NCBI GenBank assembly: GCA_009760855.2 | Contig: WPIO01000001.1 | Coordinates: 21,914,501 to 21,978,500 of the forward strand | Direction of reading: 5' to 3' | DNA from: Cristatella mucedo | Lineage: Eukaryota > Bryozoa > Phylactolaemata > Cristatellidae | DNA length: 64,000 nucleotides | Part shown: positions 1 through 14,034 of the stretch, piece after piece | Position numbering within the stretch: the stretch's first letter is position 1 | How the letters are laid out: every line of letters starts with the position of its first letter | Made by a program: the position numbers and the translations under genes | The notes under the pieces: model-generated | Databases searched by the model: none | Told to the model about the DNA's origin: nothing | The model's input: only the letters and a program-made list of their open reading frames with translations

Positions 1-125
1 TCTGATTAACGCTAAAAGCCGCTTACACTTTGATTGCGAAAAAACTCTCCTGCGTAACACCTAGTTGGCCGTCTGGTTTTTTGGAGATACAGACAGAGCT
101 ACATTGCATTAAATTACATGTAATT
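1..125 (+). repeat. LINE-B 3' end fragment
   Basis: The bases around 15-60 match the 3' end of LINE-B seen reversed at 9125-9250 and 14800-14850 ('aaagccgctta', then 'actctcctgcgtaacac'). The following 'ggagatacagacagag ctacattgcatt' matches the tail at 51475-51500. The fragment runs in from outside the window and meets the next repeat tail to tail. Confidence 0.55.
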
Positions 126-485
126 AAGAAAAACATATAAGAATAAAAAATACAAGCTCACTGGGACACAGTTGCAGCTGAGCTCGAATAGATGCGTCTT
201 TAGCTGAGACTTAAATGACGAAAAGTAATTCCAGAGAGGCCGAAGCCAAAAGCGAATTCCAGACTTTTGGTGATATGAATTTAAGACCCGATCGCCAAAT
301 TACTTCAACTTAGGACGAGGGATGGTGAGTGGACTGGAAGTCGAGAAGAAGATGTCACGAGAGAGCGCAATGAAGGATCAGTGAGGTTGGATCGGTAGGG
401 CGGTAAAAGTGGGTGAAGTGACCTGTAAGAGAGACTGAGGATATTGAAATCGATTTTATGCTTGATACGGACCGACCCCACGACG
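126..485 (-). repeat. LINE-C-like 3' ORF fragment
   Basis: Read on the minus strand, the segment near 430-480 encodes 'KIDFNILSLSYRSLHPL', the usual C-terminal block of CR1/L2-type ORF2 proteins. Further on come 'vWNSllasaslelLfv'-type and 'LKTHLFEL'-type remnants (180-260), heavily decayed. The same block order is seen at 39480-40000 and 61890-62270. Confidence 0.5.
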
Positions 486-814
486 CTCCAAGAGACATTT
501 TGTGATGTGGCAACTATGTCGTTGACGTCAGACCAGACGATCTGCTTGGTTTTACTCCATTTGCAGAAGATACCGCCACAGGGTGGAGTCCTGAATAAAT
601 GGAGTTCCAGAAATCTATACCTGATGTCACCGATTTGTGAACTAGTTTGGTTTTTGAAATCTTGTCGTTTTTGAAATGGTTCAGCAAGATTAAGGGGCCT
701 AGTCACTAAAACGATGCGAGATCTTGAGGATGAGGTCTTGCCACTTTAAGGCAACACTAGGCATGCCTTAATGTCCACATCGATATATAGTCATTATTTG
801 GGGCTCAAACCAAG

Positions 815-960
815 ACATCTCGCCACGATGGTTTGGCCCCATGGTTAAGGTGCTCCCGACCAAGGTCTGGCCGAGGTTGTGGGCTCAAGCCCCGCAGCAT
901 ATGCGAAGGGCCTGAATAGAGATTAAATTCTCTTAGGGCGTTATACAAATGAGTTAAATT
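815..960 (+). repeat. SINE-A copy
   Basis: A tRNA-like head has an A-box-like 'tggttaaggtgctc' and a B-box-like 'gggctcaagcccc'. It is followed by 'gggcctgaatagagattaaattctcttagggcgttatacaaatga', which parallels the LINE-A 3' tail, and then an AT-rich tail. Sister copies lie at 56435-56575 (-), 57745-57920 (+) and 58283-58412 (-). Confidence 0.75.
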
Positions 961-1169
961 TATATATGTTTATTTATATATATTTATATATTTTATATTG
1001 GGTTATTGCATCAGCACCAAGCAATGATTCGTCATGAAGTAATTTGTTGATCTGGCGGTGTGCTTAAGGGCATTATCTTGCTGCCAAATTTATCGATCCC
1101 CGAGCAGAGTATTTTAAATACACCTTGCTTGATCAACAATAACTTTTATTACAGTACTTTAAGGACGAA

Positions 1170-1265
1170 TGCTTTTTGGAGCTATTAAAATGGCCCTGTC
1201 AGCCTTCTGATTTCACCCTCACAGAGCGACAATGGAGCGATGTCGACAGTTACCTGAGGCAGGGT
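1170..1265 (+). pseudogene. Tc1/mariner transposase remnant, C-terminal part
   Basis: The frame from 1176 reads LELLKWPCQPSDF then TLTERQWSDVDSYL. This fits the Tc1/mariner catalytic-domain block 'WPaqSPDLNpiEhlWdeldrrl', in which the D and E belong to the DDE/D triad. Only about 30 residues are recognisable, no terminal inverted repeats were found, and the frame is soon closed. It is a dead fragment. Confidence 0.6.
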
Positions 1266-2334
1266 GCTCGGCCTACACCAGTAACCACCCTTTTCAGTTA
1301 AACTCAGGCACTGTAGAATGTCTTGCAGCAGAAGAGACACGATAAATCTTCTGCCTTATAAACCTGGCCAGATAAGGCAGTTCATTGATAATTTCAGGGG
1401 ATGACGGCCCGATAAACACATACATACCAGTAGTGTATGTTTTTTTAGTTGTAAATATATATTTTCGCACACTTCACATAACTTTAATATGTCTAAGATC
1501 AACAAAAACCTCATATTACCTGAAAAAATTAACAGCTACAGAAGCTGCGGTCAGACTGCGAGAATGGTTCTCGATGAATGTAAGTTAATAATCTTTTTTG
1601 ATGATAGCGTGTATTGCTAAGTGACTTAGCTTACCAGGTTTGATGAGAGAAGGTGTCAATATTGAAAACAAGGTAGCTAGTTGGCTGGAATTTTCTGATT
1701 ATGTGCACCTCCGTTGGAAATTCGCACAGGATCAAGCTGACGCTAATTAAAAACTCTGCATAGTACTTACATCAGCGAGATCCAAGACCTCGACATGAGA
1801 CTTGCGATAGCGTACATAAAAGAAAGCACCTGGTCGTGCCACAGTGCTCCCATTGCATGCCCTCGCCGCTCCCTCTCTGCAGCCGATAGCTGCGTTAAGC
1901 CATATGAAGCAACGATTGCAAGACGATAGGCCTTTGTCAACAGTTGGTTCGCACGTGTCGTTACCCAGCTCGACAGTGTTTCGCCGACCGTCAGCGACCC
2001 CATGAAAGTAAACCGAGCCCAAAAAAGATACGTCTCGACGAGCTGAGTTGACGCATTGGTTTATATTGCAATATCTCAACGATGCAGGGTAAAGGAGACC
2101 GTAAAAATATATGCAGGCCGTACAGTCGAGCGTAGATCGGTATATGGAGTTAAAGTTAAAGTGCCTAATGGCTAGAAAAAAAAAGCATTAGGAACCTCTC
2201 AAGCAAACGATATCGGTCCAGACTGCTACACCACGTGATGAGCACTATTCATGAAATAATCTCATTAACAGCACCTGACGGTGAGTTGCTACGCACACAG
2301 TTTGAATTTCAGACAAGTATTATTTGTATACTTC
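1266..2334. other. No recognisable gene
   Basis: Short frames near 1385-1588 and 1747-2079 resemble no known protein and have no coding context. No tRNA, microsatellite or identifiable transposon remnant was seen. Confidence 0.5.
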
Positions 2335-2515
2335 GGTCACGCCCTTGGATCTCAGCCTAGGGATAAGGTGCTCGCACTTTGCGGCCCAGATCATGGGTTT
2401 GAGTCCTACGTCAGACAATCCTTTATTACCTGCTGTAAGCTGGGTGACTACCGCAAAGGCTCTTCTGCCGTTATGTAGAGGCAAACGAGACTGTTGAATC
2501 AGCTAACCTCTACTT
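2335..2515 (+). repeat. SINE-B copy (diverged)
   Basis: A-box-like 'ggataaggtgctcgc' and B-box-like 'gggtttgagtcct' are followed by the SINE-B body 'gctgtaag...gactaccgcaaaggctcttctgccgttatgtagaggcaaac..ctgttgaatcagct'. This aligns with the better copies at 38025-38205 and 63415-63592. Confidence 0.6.
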
Positions 2516-4090
2516 CAGCACTGCAAGGCCGCGCCCTGAAGAATCACGAATCGCGCTTACGAGTGGACCTCTGTGGACTGAGAACCACTTATAAAATAGC
2601 CCAAGATACGCCGAGGCTTATGAGCTACGCACTATATAACTAAGTACGCAGCAAGATTAATGCGCTAGTAAATTAAGAACGCAGTAAATAAGGTGCAACC
2701 CTGTCCACCCGGGTCTCTTGGAGCAGCTGTGGTCTGTCGGTCGCACAGTCGTAGTGCGACCACAACCGAGCCCGATTCGAAGGACGACCCAGAACTCGTG
2801 CCTCTGCTGACATATTTGAAAAATCTTGAAGCATATATCTAAGCTGTAGCTGCTGTAACCCTGTAAAAACGATTCTTACGGAGGTCACCACCGTATCAGC
2901 CGTAACATGCAACAATACGTTTCGCTCTCACTAACTCTACGTTGCTGCTAAGCCTGCAGTATTTCGAGCGCTGCATCGTTACTGTTTGGCTAACTTCGGG
3001 TATCAGGTTTATACACATTGCATGCGTTATGTCACTGCCCGCACTAGTGATGGTCCCGCGGACATAACCCTGTTGTCAAAATTTCGGGACTAATTTTGTT
3101 GCACGCGTGCCTTTTTCTCAGCCCTTTCGATCAAAACAGCTGAGCGCGAGCCCACACTCGGCGTGGTTACTTAAATCCAGAATAGCGCATTAGATAAGGA
3201 TGCCAAACAGTTGGATAGCAGACGGGGGCTCCGTGTCACATGATTTTTGGTCCGATATCGCGGAGCTTCGCGGAGCTTCGCGGCGGGCTGCGTGCCACAG
3301 GATTCTCACACTCGGATTTGGCACTCAGCTTTCGAAGCCTAGTTAAATAGGATAGTTCGCATGCCCGAAGCAGGTGTTCGAGATAGGCGAGGCATCCGTC
3401 CGGCATTTACACATTGGTGGGGAGGCCGTTTTAGCCTAAATTTAATCTGCGCTTGCAACACTTGCTGCTAATATTATGGCTTTGACCTTTGGGGCAGCGA
3501 GGAGTGGTGAAAGAATTCGGCAGCTTATGAAATCTATTTTCTGCAGCGAATCAGGGTTGACGACACTTGTCGACGTGGCAGACACGGTGACTAGAAGCAC
3601 TCTCATGAGCGTCATGGCAAAGACGCTGAAAATGTAATCAAAGTGTTGATCAACGTCAATAGCAACGATAATTAGTTATAAGTTAATGGTGGCGAGTATA
3701 GAAACGATGATAGATCGGGTTGTATGCGCGAAAAGCAAGTTGCAGCATGCTTACCAGACGTTGAAATACTATCTTAGAAAGTGCCATTATTCAACCACCA
3801 ATGCGATTGGGACTCCAAGTTGATTGTAACCACTGCAATAGCAGTAAACGAGCAGGACATGAGGAAGTCTGTTGAGGTTTTAGGTGCGATCTAAAACCCG
3901 ACAGTGGAAGGCTAGGTCCGACGAGTAACTTAGTTAATCACTATCTGAAAGCGAGTCTTGTGAGAACTCAAAATCGGGTAGTGGCTCGGTCATTTACCTC
4001 AACGCCAGGGTTAAATAACTATGACCTGCAGTAAGAATGACGGAATGCAGTTTGCTTTCCAACCAGCTGCATCAGGGTAAAGGAGCCAAA
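2516..4090. other. No recognisable gene; possible 5' flank of the gypsy remnant
   Basis: Nothing codes convincingly here. There is an 8-bp hairpin at 2739-2761 (ggtcgcac / gtgcgacc) and a 10-nt tandem 'cggagcttcg' near 3261-3283. A 5' LTR of the gypsy element that begins near 4095 would be expected here, but no matching LTR pair was found. Confidence 0.45.
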
Positions 4091-5225
4091 TTAGCTGCAC
4101 CTAGTTTTGATGGTCCGGTAAAGTTTGAGACTTACTGAAAATAATTCGAGCAAGCCACTGACTCATACGAATGGTCCAAGGCTGAGAAGGTCTCACGGTT
4201 TACTACCAGCTTGCAGGTTTCCTCCGTAGTCTTAAGTGTGTTGTCACTAGTGAAAGCCCGCCGCAGACACAAAGCAAACACGAACCAGTAACCAGGAGAA
4301 GCTATTAGGAAGGTGAATGTTGAAGGGCTAAATATGAAGTCAGCCGGCGCTCGCCATAGAGATTATAATGGAAAGGACACAACCATCAGTTAGTGAACGT
4401 TCGCTGCTGCCTCTCATCGCTGGCGTGGTTCTTCATAAGAGCCTCGCAGGACTGGAGTAGGATATCTCCTATGCCAAATATTCCATAAAACTTCAATAAG
4501 CACTGGAAATTATGCTTGCATTCAAAGAGATTTTTATAGGTTACAAATTTATTAAAAGTAGACGTTACTGGATTAAAAATAGAAGCTAAATATTAGAGAG
4601 CAATTACTCACATGGGTTATATTGCATGTTTATCTACGGCAGAAGACAGGAAGCCGCCGGAGGATTGATACTAAAACGAAAATAAAATAGGGCATTTACA
4701 GATTGACTTTTTAAGTCCCTACGTGGTCTGAGAATCGCCCCAGCGGCTTACTTTCAGCCTCAGGCGAGAACAATAGGCCACAACGAAGTAAATGCACCGT
4801 AACGTTGAGGAAGGTAAACTATCCTTGCCTATAATGCGGCGAAACGGATCGTCGAAGGGGGAATTCTGTGCCTCAATCTGAGTCAAGTGGTGTAAAAGCA
4901 ATAGAAGTTTGCTAAAAGATAAGAGGTTGCTGTCGGGGGACTGACAAAACCCAAGGGTGCATTAGTTCCACCATCGCTAGTTTGCAGACGAGGCCGATTT
5001 AAGGCCCTGTTCATACGAGGAAACATTAATGGCAGAGATTGCCCGATGATGCTTGACACCAGCTCCGAACTACCGTTTGCTAGTGTTGATGTTTTGAGCC
5101 ATTTAGGAATGATAGATGCCCGAAAGTGTTTGTTTCGTACCAGGGGAAACTGAACCGTTGTGTGAAGCCCTAAAGGAAGTTGAATGCATTATCGTTGGCC
5201 TGACCGAATGCAACCAGGAATTTGT

Positions 5226-5322
5226 AGTCGTCTTGAGTGGCACGTGTATCCTGGGTAGTCGACTTGAGTGGCAAGAGCATCCTGGGTAGTCGACTTGAGT
5301 GGCACGTGCATCCGGGTTAAAA
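5226..5322. repeat. 31-bp tandem repeat, about three copies
   Basis: The unit 'cttgagtggcacgtgcatcc' plus 'tgggtagtcga' begins at 5232, 5263 and 5294 with only a few differences. It lies inside the gypsy remnant, downstream of the protease block. Confidence 0.85.
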
Positions 5323-5614
5323 TAAACTAGAACCCAAGGCGAGCTAAAGAAAATCTCTATTAGATGCCGACCCCAAATGTTGAAATTCGTCTTGCCGATC
5401 TAATGATCAGCGGGCGGAGAATTTTAGTATCATAAATGGCGTTTTGTAAAACAGATCAAGCGACAAAGGGGGCTGACTGATTAATGGACTACATTGGGAT
5501 ATAAGAGCAGGCATCTAGTTCTAAGTTGGGACGGACATGTTAGAATAGATACGAGGCAGTGAGCAGTGTCAATCGTATTAGCAAATACTTATAATGAGCC
5601 ACGGACTCTTATAG

Positions 5615-6206
5615 GCTTGTCTGTCGTGAGCGTCGCAGTTGCCACATTACTCCACTTCTCGCCGACCTGCACTGGTTACCAGTCAAGCAACGGATTGACT
5701 TCAAGGTTTTGTCGCTCACTTTTAGCTCTCTTCATTCTATGGCACCAGCCTATCTTTCAGATACACTACCCCATCAGGCAAAGCATCGTACCACTCGCTT
5801 TTCGGAATCCAACAGTCTAGAAATACCTCGTACACACCTTAAATCCTTTGGAGACCGTGCATTTAGCTCGTATGCTCCCACAGCCTGGAACTCCCTCCCG
5901 ACCTGCATCAGAACATCCCCTGACCTGACCACATTTAAAAGAAACTTAAAAACATACCTATTTAGGACAGCATTTAGTGGGTCCTTGTGATTCGTCCTCG
6001 ATGTGCTTATGCGTGCTGACACTGTTCATGCTGCCACTAACCACATTTGCATGCTGACCCAGTGCATGTAACCCCTAACCATGTTATTCATTTTGTTTGT
6101 TTTTCAAGCATGATTTTACTTACTATTCTATTGCGTATCACTTTGCAGCAAATGTAAAGCGCCTAGAAAGAGATTAAGTTCTCTGAGGGCGCTTTATCAA
6201 GTGCAA

Positions 6207-6238
<32 letters not shown>
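5615..6238 (+). repeat. LINE-A 3' copy, 5'-truncated, young
   Basis: The copy starts within the C-terminal part of ORF2 and runs through '[17 protein letters not shown]' and '[17 protein letters not shown]' to a TGA at 5988-5990, then a 3'UTR with the 'gcgcctagaaagagattaagttctctgagggcgcttta' block and a (ATT)n tail at 6209-6238. It aligns with 45077-45695 with about two dozen differences by eye. At 5810 it keeps the frame where the 44.4-kb copy has an extra T, so its reading frame is the ancestral one there. Confidence 0.9.
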
Positions 6239-6240
<2 letters not shown>

Positions 6241-8790
6241 GCAGAAGCGGTGCTTGGAAAATGCGTTAGAACGCATGAGGCAGATCCCACTGAGGTTGAA
6301 GACGGTGATTAGTTGGAAAATTAAATTGAAGATTTGTGTGGTAGAACTACTGCTCACCAATAAGTAGACAAATTCTCAGAGGTTAGGAAGTCTCTTGTGC
6401 ATGATACCGACGTGTTTTTGTCTGCTGTCCACGCCGCGGGATTCGCTGAATGTGTAGAGCAAAAGATTAATACTGGAAACCGTTTACCAATTAGACAGCG
6501 CCCTGGATGCTTAGCGCAAAAACACCAGGAGGAATTCCGGGAAGTCTTGGATTAGTGTGTAAAGCAAAGCACCGTGGAAAATTGTCAGCGGTTTGGTCCT
6601 CTCCTGCTTTGTTGGTTAAGAAGAAATATGGTACCGTGAGATGCTTCGTGGTCTTGGGGGCAGTTATCAACATAACAGAGAAAGATTATTACCTGTTGCC
6701 ACGGATTGACGATACCCTTGATATGCTGGCGTGCATTAAATAGTTCTCCATACTTGATCTCAAGTCTTGTTATCACCAAGCAAAAATGGCCGAGGAGGGC
6801 AGATAAAATATGCATCTCTTATATTGGCAAGGGCTCTGGAAGTTTACGGTTATGCCTTTCGGTTAGTGCAGTGCACTAGTGACATCTAAGCGGCCGACGA
6901 AGAGAGTATCGTAAGGTCTCCGTATGAGATGGCTCGGCTCTCACTTATTTGGAGCAAGCGATAGTATTTAGTCAATCTTGAAAGACAGTACTAGAGAGGC
7001 TAGCTAAATACTAGATCTTCTTAGGCTTGTGAGACTAAAGTTACACTCAATGATGTGTCGCCTGTTTGTAAGCTTATAAAGTACTTAAGGTATGTACTAG
7101 GAGAATTGTGGGTGCAAGTACGGACAGATCCAGCTGAGGTAGCAGGTTCTGTATACTTACTCAAGCTAAAAGATGCAGGGCACGTGCCTATTTATCTGGG
7201 CTGAAGCATCTACTGCCGGCATTTTGTGAAAAGACTTGCAACCCTAGTTACCCACTCCATTAGCTTTTAAAAAATGGTGTAAAGTCTGAACGATCGGTAG
7301 TAGTAGAAGCTGGTTTCAAACATTTTAAAAGAGTGTTAGCGACTGCTTCCGTTCTAAAGTCTCCAGACTCGCCGGTTCCTCATATCCTGGATTGCTAAGC
7401 GAGAACGCGTGATTGGTTGAATGGGATGCAAGTGTAATAATGGACAGGAGCAAGCACTGGCTTATTTCAATGAAGAATTTAGTAGTCCCATAAACAATTA
7501 CCATGCGACGAGGACGGAATTGTTAGCCTTCTCAAAAAGGCTCGGTAATTTATAACCGTAACCTTACGGGACCATTTTCGGGATCCGCACTGACAATGTG
7601 GCCCTGAAATGGCTTCGCACACTCAAATATCTAGAGGGACAACTTGATAGGTCGGTTGGATAGTTGCTTAAGTATGATTGGGAGATACAAGAGAGAGCCA
7701 AAGTCCCCCGTGGGAGTGCCAACAGCCTGAGGCTTGAGACTTTGTCACGACGAGTGCAAATAGTGCGCCAGTAAATAAAGAGATCCGGGTATTGTTGCAT
7801 GCTTCCATACTAACGTTAAAGACGGGATGAAGGCTTTGGCAGATATGGTGCTTAAGCGAGAGGAGGAGAACGAGTCTGTACCTGTTGATGTAGTGGATGG
7901 GTGGAAACGAGCTTCGCCCAGCAACGGAGAAGGCAAATTGCAGTCTCTGCCCATGGCAAAGCGAAAGTGTAATTCTGGTCGCTATTGGAAATGCCTAGGC
8001 TCTTCTATAGGAGACTCTTATGGCAAAAATACGTATGTCCAAATGGTCTGATCAGCAATGGGCTGACCGCGGCGAGACTCTTGTAAGTGATTGAAGTGCA
8101 CGATAAGCCAGGAGATGATCACCTTGGGGAATAAAGCACGTACAGAGTCATCTCATCTGAGACAGCCTTTCTATTGATTTAGCATGAGTTGGACTATACA
8201 GGAGTGGTGCATATTTTACCGAGCATTTTATGCAAAGAAGGACCCCAGCCCGCCCCTAAGGCATCATTACAGCTTTATTGTTGTACTCGCTCCGAGCGAG
8301 CGAGCGACACCGCCGGTCCCTCTGACTATCGTTAAGCTTGTAAACAAGTACATCTGAGTTTTCCTTGATTCATTTACTTCGTAGCATTGAAGAGTAAGTG
8401 AATCCGGACCATGAGGTAACTACCGTTGCTATTATTACGTGCGATTTCTTTTTTACCGTTTTATCATGTCTGGCGAATCAAGTTCGTATCAGGGCAGCAG
8501 TTTTGAATCAGCTGTACTTTCCGAGTGATGCAAACAATTGGGTATCGATAAAACACAGACTACACACTTAAAGGTACATCCAAGGTCGGATGATACGGTG
8601 GAACAATATAATCGCACGATGGCAAACGGTATTGTGGAGTACTGTAGCCAAATGTACGACGATTGGCATCTGTTTTGCAGCCTTTGCTTATCGTATACCG
8701 TTCGCAAGAACGTGAGTCTGTCGGGCATAATCCTGCCAGATTGATGCTGGTAATGGAACTGTGGTTACAGTTAGATTTTTTGATAAGAAT

Positions 8791-9124
8791 GCCACCCCTT
8801 GAGTAACCCGCTGCTGGTATTCTAGAGTATGCCGGAGACGTTCAATAACCACTCTTAGACATTTGCGAGCATTCTAGAGAAATGTTAACCGTCTCTGCAG
8901 ATTACACTTAGCAGCGAGCTGATTTATAAGCCAGTGGGGTGACAGGGCTTTGATTGCAATCCGTGGAGAAGAAAGATACTTTTGACCATGCTCTTTGTCT
9001 CTGAGAGACTCTATATGCTGTTGCAAATCAACTTCAAGAAGTGATCTTGTGTATTCACTCTACACCACAAGCGATACCTAAACTTATGCATCCCTACCGG
9101 TTGCAGAAATACCAAAGGACTTGT
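8791..9124. other. No recognisable gene
   Basis: Downstream flank of the gypsy remnant. A 3' LTR would be expected, but nothing here repeats the upstream flank. Confidence 0.45.
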
Positions 9125-9505
9125 AACGTAATGTATCTGCGTCAGTAACTCCACAAAGTCATAAAGACCATGTGGGTGTTACGCAGGAGAGTTTTGTATA
9201 GCGCACTCACAGCCTAAGCGGCTTTCGGTATGCATTTGGTAGCCAACAGACTTCGTCTCACGCAACAAAGAGAAAGTGGGAAGCATAGCAGAGTTAGGAG
9301 AGCAGTTGAGGTAGTGAGTAGCATAGAAGTAGCAGTTCAGGACCGCTGAAAAAGATGTGCCATAGTCGGCAGTAGGAGAGTAGTTGTCGTTGCGTAAGAA
9401 TTGTGGAAGCGAGTTCCACAGTCTAGGACCTGCAGAGCTAAAGCTTCTGTTGCCAACGGTCTTTAAGCGGAGGACTTGACGTTTTACGCAGACCAGCGGT
9501 GTCAA
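9125..9505 (-). repeat. LINE-B 3' end
   Basis: The minus strand encodes 'GNRSFSSAGPRLWNSLPQFL', a typical C-terminal block of CR1/L2/jockey-type ORF2. It continues through YFYATHYLNCSPNSAMLPTF to a 3' end with 'cctgcgtaacaccc' and a 'gatacattacgttac' tail. It matches 14685-15060 closely. Confidence 0.82.
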
Positions 9506-9871
9506 AGGTAGGGATGTAAAAGTAGGTTATTTTGAAATCGAGAATCTCACTAACAACGAAGGTGAAATTGGTGCTGGTCATTCAGTGTCCCGGCGCGGCT
9601 ACAAGGTATATTCCGGTGGTGCAGGATCCCGATGATGGCCGGCCGTAGATCAAAATGAGGGACGGCCGCACCAAGGTGGACGTCTTATTACGTGATAATA
9701 TAGAAGCCAGAATAAGCGGTTGGCATGCCTGCAAGTGCTGTGTATTGTTAGCAATAGTGCCGTCTGCGGTCGTGCTAGCATTCTTTGAGGAGCCCTCGCT
9801 GTGTCGTAATGTATATTTTGTCGTGTTTTATTTAGCCAATTTTTTCTGGTACGCTGTCTGGGCGTTTGTTT

Positions 9872-9922
9872 ATGTGTGTGTGTGTGTGTGTGTGTGCGTG
9901 TGTGTGCGTGCGCCCGCGAACT

Positions 9923-9996
<74 letters not shown>
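9872..9996. repeat. (TG)n microsatellite with a GC-rich core
   Basis: A TG run is interrupted by 'cgtgcgcccgcgaacttgcg' and a (CG)n stretch near 9906-9938. Long frames across it, rich in CV or TH, are artefacts of the repeat. Confidence 0.97.
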
Positions 9997-9997
<1 letters not shown>

Positions 9998-10311
9998 ACA
10001 ACTGATGAGTGTGTTCAATAGAACTAGTTCTGTGAATCTGTTAGGAGCCGGCTTAAATGGATAGTTGTACGATGGCTTAAATGAGTTCACGCGATACAAG
10101 CTCATGGTAATAACTTTCTAGTAACCATGTTTTGGCCTGTAACAATTTCGAAAACTCGATAGGGATGTACCAAATTGAGCTATAAACGATGAAGATAACT
10201 CATAAATATGGCATTAGTAAATTGTAACCATTTTAAATGGTTTTTAGCTGCTTCCAAATCTGTACAGAACTTGGCCCCTCAAATGCAGTGCTCGTAACGC
10301 TATAGTCTCAG

Positions 10312-10905
10312 CCGACATGTATCGAATACCGGTAAAGCCTGAGCTCATGAATCACGGCTAGCGACTTGTACTTGCAATACCAACGCACTCAGGTACGCCG
10401 ATAATAATGGTATACGATAAGAATGAAGAGAACTCATACCTTAGCATAACAAGTCTATTCCATATTGTGGTGACGTCTATTCGCCAGCGAGGGGAGGGTT
10501 ACAGGCATCAAACGGCAGCCTTGACATACACAAACTCGCATGCGGCTCAGATGCCCAAAGCACAACTAAGCTCCTAAACTGCTAAGGTACCAACCCACTA
10601 CTCGTCTCCCGACTTCGGCTTTTTTTACTCTTTTGCCACAGATTATCACACAATTTTTTCTTCGGCAGCGTTAGCGAAATTAATTTTGCTTTGAATCCTA
10701 CTCGAATACCGGTGACGCCTGAAGCGTGTAGCACGTGTGTGACTTGCGGGTGCAGTGCCAATACACAAGAGTATGCCGACAGTGCCAGGAACGTGGAAGC
10801 AACGAGAAGGTCGCTTTGCCTTGCATAACTGGTCCACATCCATGACGTAGATAAGTCTATTTGACAGCGACGGAGAGCGACGAGCGTTCAACAGCGGCCA
10901 TGCCG
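10312..10905. repeat. Diverged direct duplication (10312-10530 and 10685-10905)
   Basis: Shared landmarks occur in the same order and spacing about 370 bp apart: 'cgaataccggt.a.gcctga.c', 'gacttg', 'tgccgacag/cgccgataa', 'ccttgcataac/ccttagcataac', 'tgacgt', 'agcga.gg.gag', then 'aacagcggccatgccggaca' against 'aacggcagccttgacata'. Many substitutions separate the copies. It could be an old tandem duplication or two copies of an unknown dispersed repeat. Confidence 0.6.
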
Positions 10906-12506
<1,601 letters not shown>

Positions 12507-12774
12507 GATCGTTGACAGCCGAAATTCGTTCAGAAATAAATTATTCCTTGGCTTAGAATTAGTTTAGAGAACATGTTAAATATTCAAGCATGCGATCGTA
12601 TTGGAACAGCAAACGTCCATGGCCAAGGCACTTTTTATCTAAAATTACGGTACGCATGGCATCGACGACTGTTCAACTTGGTTCCTATAAGGGTCGATGT
12701 TAATGTTCTCTCTTCTGCTGTGATATAAGCCAGTCTTTCTTTCTTTCTCTCTTCTTGTGTTATTTTATCTTTGT

Positions 12775-13265
12775 GTTATTTTATGAGCTGGCCCAAACTT
12801 TGCAATGTTACGTAGCTGAAGGTAGGTAGATTTTACTGTGGAGCTTATGTGGTCGTCTAGTGAAAAGTCACTTTGGAAAAGCACATCCATATTTTTCACA
12901 GATGCTATAGAAAATGTGCAGGTGGAGCTCAGTTTGAGGGCTAGCTTTTCCAATTTCTGAGTAATGCTTTGCTTGTTTGCCCAATGATTGGTAATTAAGC
13001 TGTATCGCTTTTTAATACGTTAGTGTTTCCACCCAAGTGCCAATGTCAGCGGCATACGCAGCAAGGGAGTCGAGACAGCCTTGACATATTGGAAGGGAGC
13101 GAGGGATCAAAGCGCTGGTACAGCTGTGCGTCATCTGCGTAGAGATGAAAGCATACACTTTTCTCAGCGGCAATTGCATTGGAGAGCAGAAATCTTGAAA
13201 AGAAGTGGGCAAAGCACGGCGCCCTGGGGCAACCCGAACTTAAGTGGCTCCTGGGATTACTCTTT
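12775..13265 (-). repeat. LINE-A RT fragment
   Basis: The minus strand carries the RT catalytic box as 'YADDAQLY' near 13120-13145, and '[20 protein letters not shown]' at 12830-12890. This is the stretch LINE-A shows at 44590-44900. The upstream edge reaches the GAPGRRAL-like form of the 'VPQGSVLGP' motif near 13215-13240. Both ends are truncated. Confidence 0.85.
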
Positions 13266-13920
13266 CCCGTTGACATCAAAGCCCTGGAGTTTTCCTGATA
13301 TTTAGTCTAACCGATTCTATATCGCGTCTAACCCAGGTACAATTTGCGGCACCTATTATTGCTTTAAAAATTAGCGGTGCGGCATTAAGGAATTGGTATC
13401 ACATCAGCCTCTGGATGGCTATAGAAGCCACTTCAAGTGCTACAAAGAGCAAAGAAATCTGTACACGAATCTCCAACATGCTGCTATTGGTGTTATATAA
13501 ATGTTTTATATGTGTGTGCACATTCACGGCATACACTGAGCTGGAACTATGCTAGAATTGACTGCAGCAGACTAGCCACTGGCTAAGTTATGAACCTCAA
13601 TGGGGCCAGCTGTTCATAGCAATCGAGGCGGCTGCACTAAATTCTTCGATGAACATAAATCTTTGTATCTCAACCAGCGCTGATATAACCCTCAATCGGG
13701 CTCAAGCAAGATGGAGAGCAAGCAAGCGTTAATCAGGAATCGCTAATATCAGTCACGACGGTGCAACGTGCTTGCCGCGTCTTAGTGCTGCTTAGGCAAT
13801 GCAGCGGCTGCTGAACTTACACCAAACGCGCAAATAACGGGTGGTACTCCTGGTCAATGAGTGACAGAAGTAGTGGAGTGGCTAGTGTCTCTAAGCACGG
13901 CTAACGATTCATACGTAGAT
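13266..13920. other. No recognisable gene
   Basis: Nothing with coding character. A LINE-A-type tail begins just downstream. Confidence 0.5.
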
Positions 13921-14002
13921 ACATCTGTAGAATGCCTATAAAGATATTTAGTTCACTGAGGGAGCTCTACAAATGCATTATTATTAGTAGTAGTATTATT
14001 AT

Positions 14003-14034
<32 letters not shown>

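Larger units (their letters stand above)
4095..8790 (+). mobile_element. Ty3/gypsy LTR retrotransposon remnant (gag-PR-RT-RH-IN)
   Basis: Domains appear in the gypsy order on one strand, with many stops and frameshifts. A gag-like start near 4100-4220 reads KLAAPSFDGPVKFETY with EWSKAEKV further on. An aspartic-protease-like block lies near 5040-5100 (MLDTSSELPFASVDVL). RT lies at 6590-6810 (WSSPALLVKKKYGTVRCFV, YYLLPRIDDTLDML, then FSILDLKS after a stop). RNase H lies at about 7290-7760 (IRTDNVALKWLRTLKYLEGQ, then KYDWEIQERA). The integrase H2C2-side block 'HDKPGDDHLG' is near 8095, and the integrase core end is at 8538-8742 (THLKVHPRSDD, VEQYNRTMANG). A LINE-A copy (5615-6238) is inserted between PR and RT. 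LTRs and primer-binding site were not found. The element is an old fossil and cannot encode working proteins. Confidence 0.82.

Noticed and set aside
6163-6360. Asparagine-rich protein frame at the LINE-A tail
   Set aside because: The asparagines are the reverse of the (ATT)n tail.
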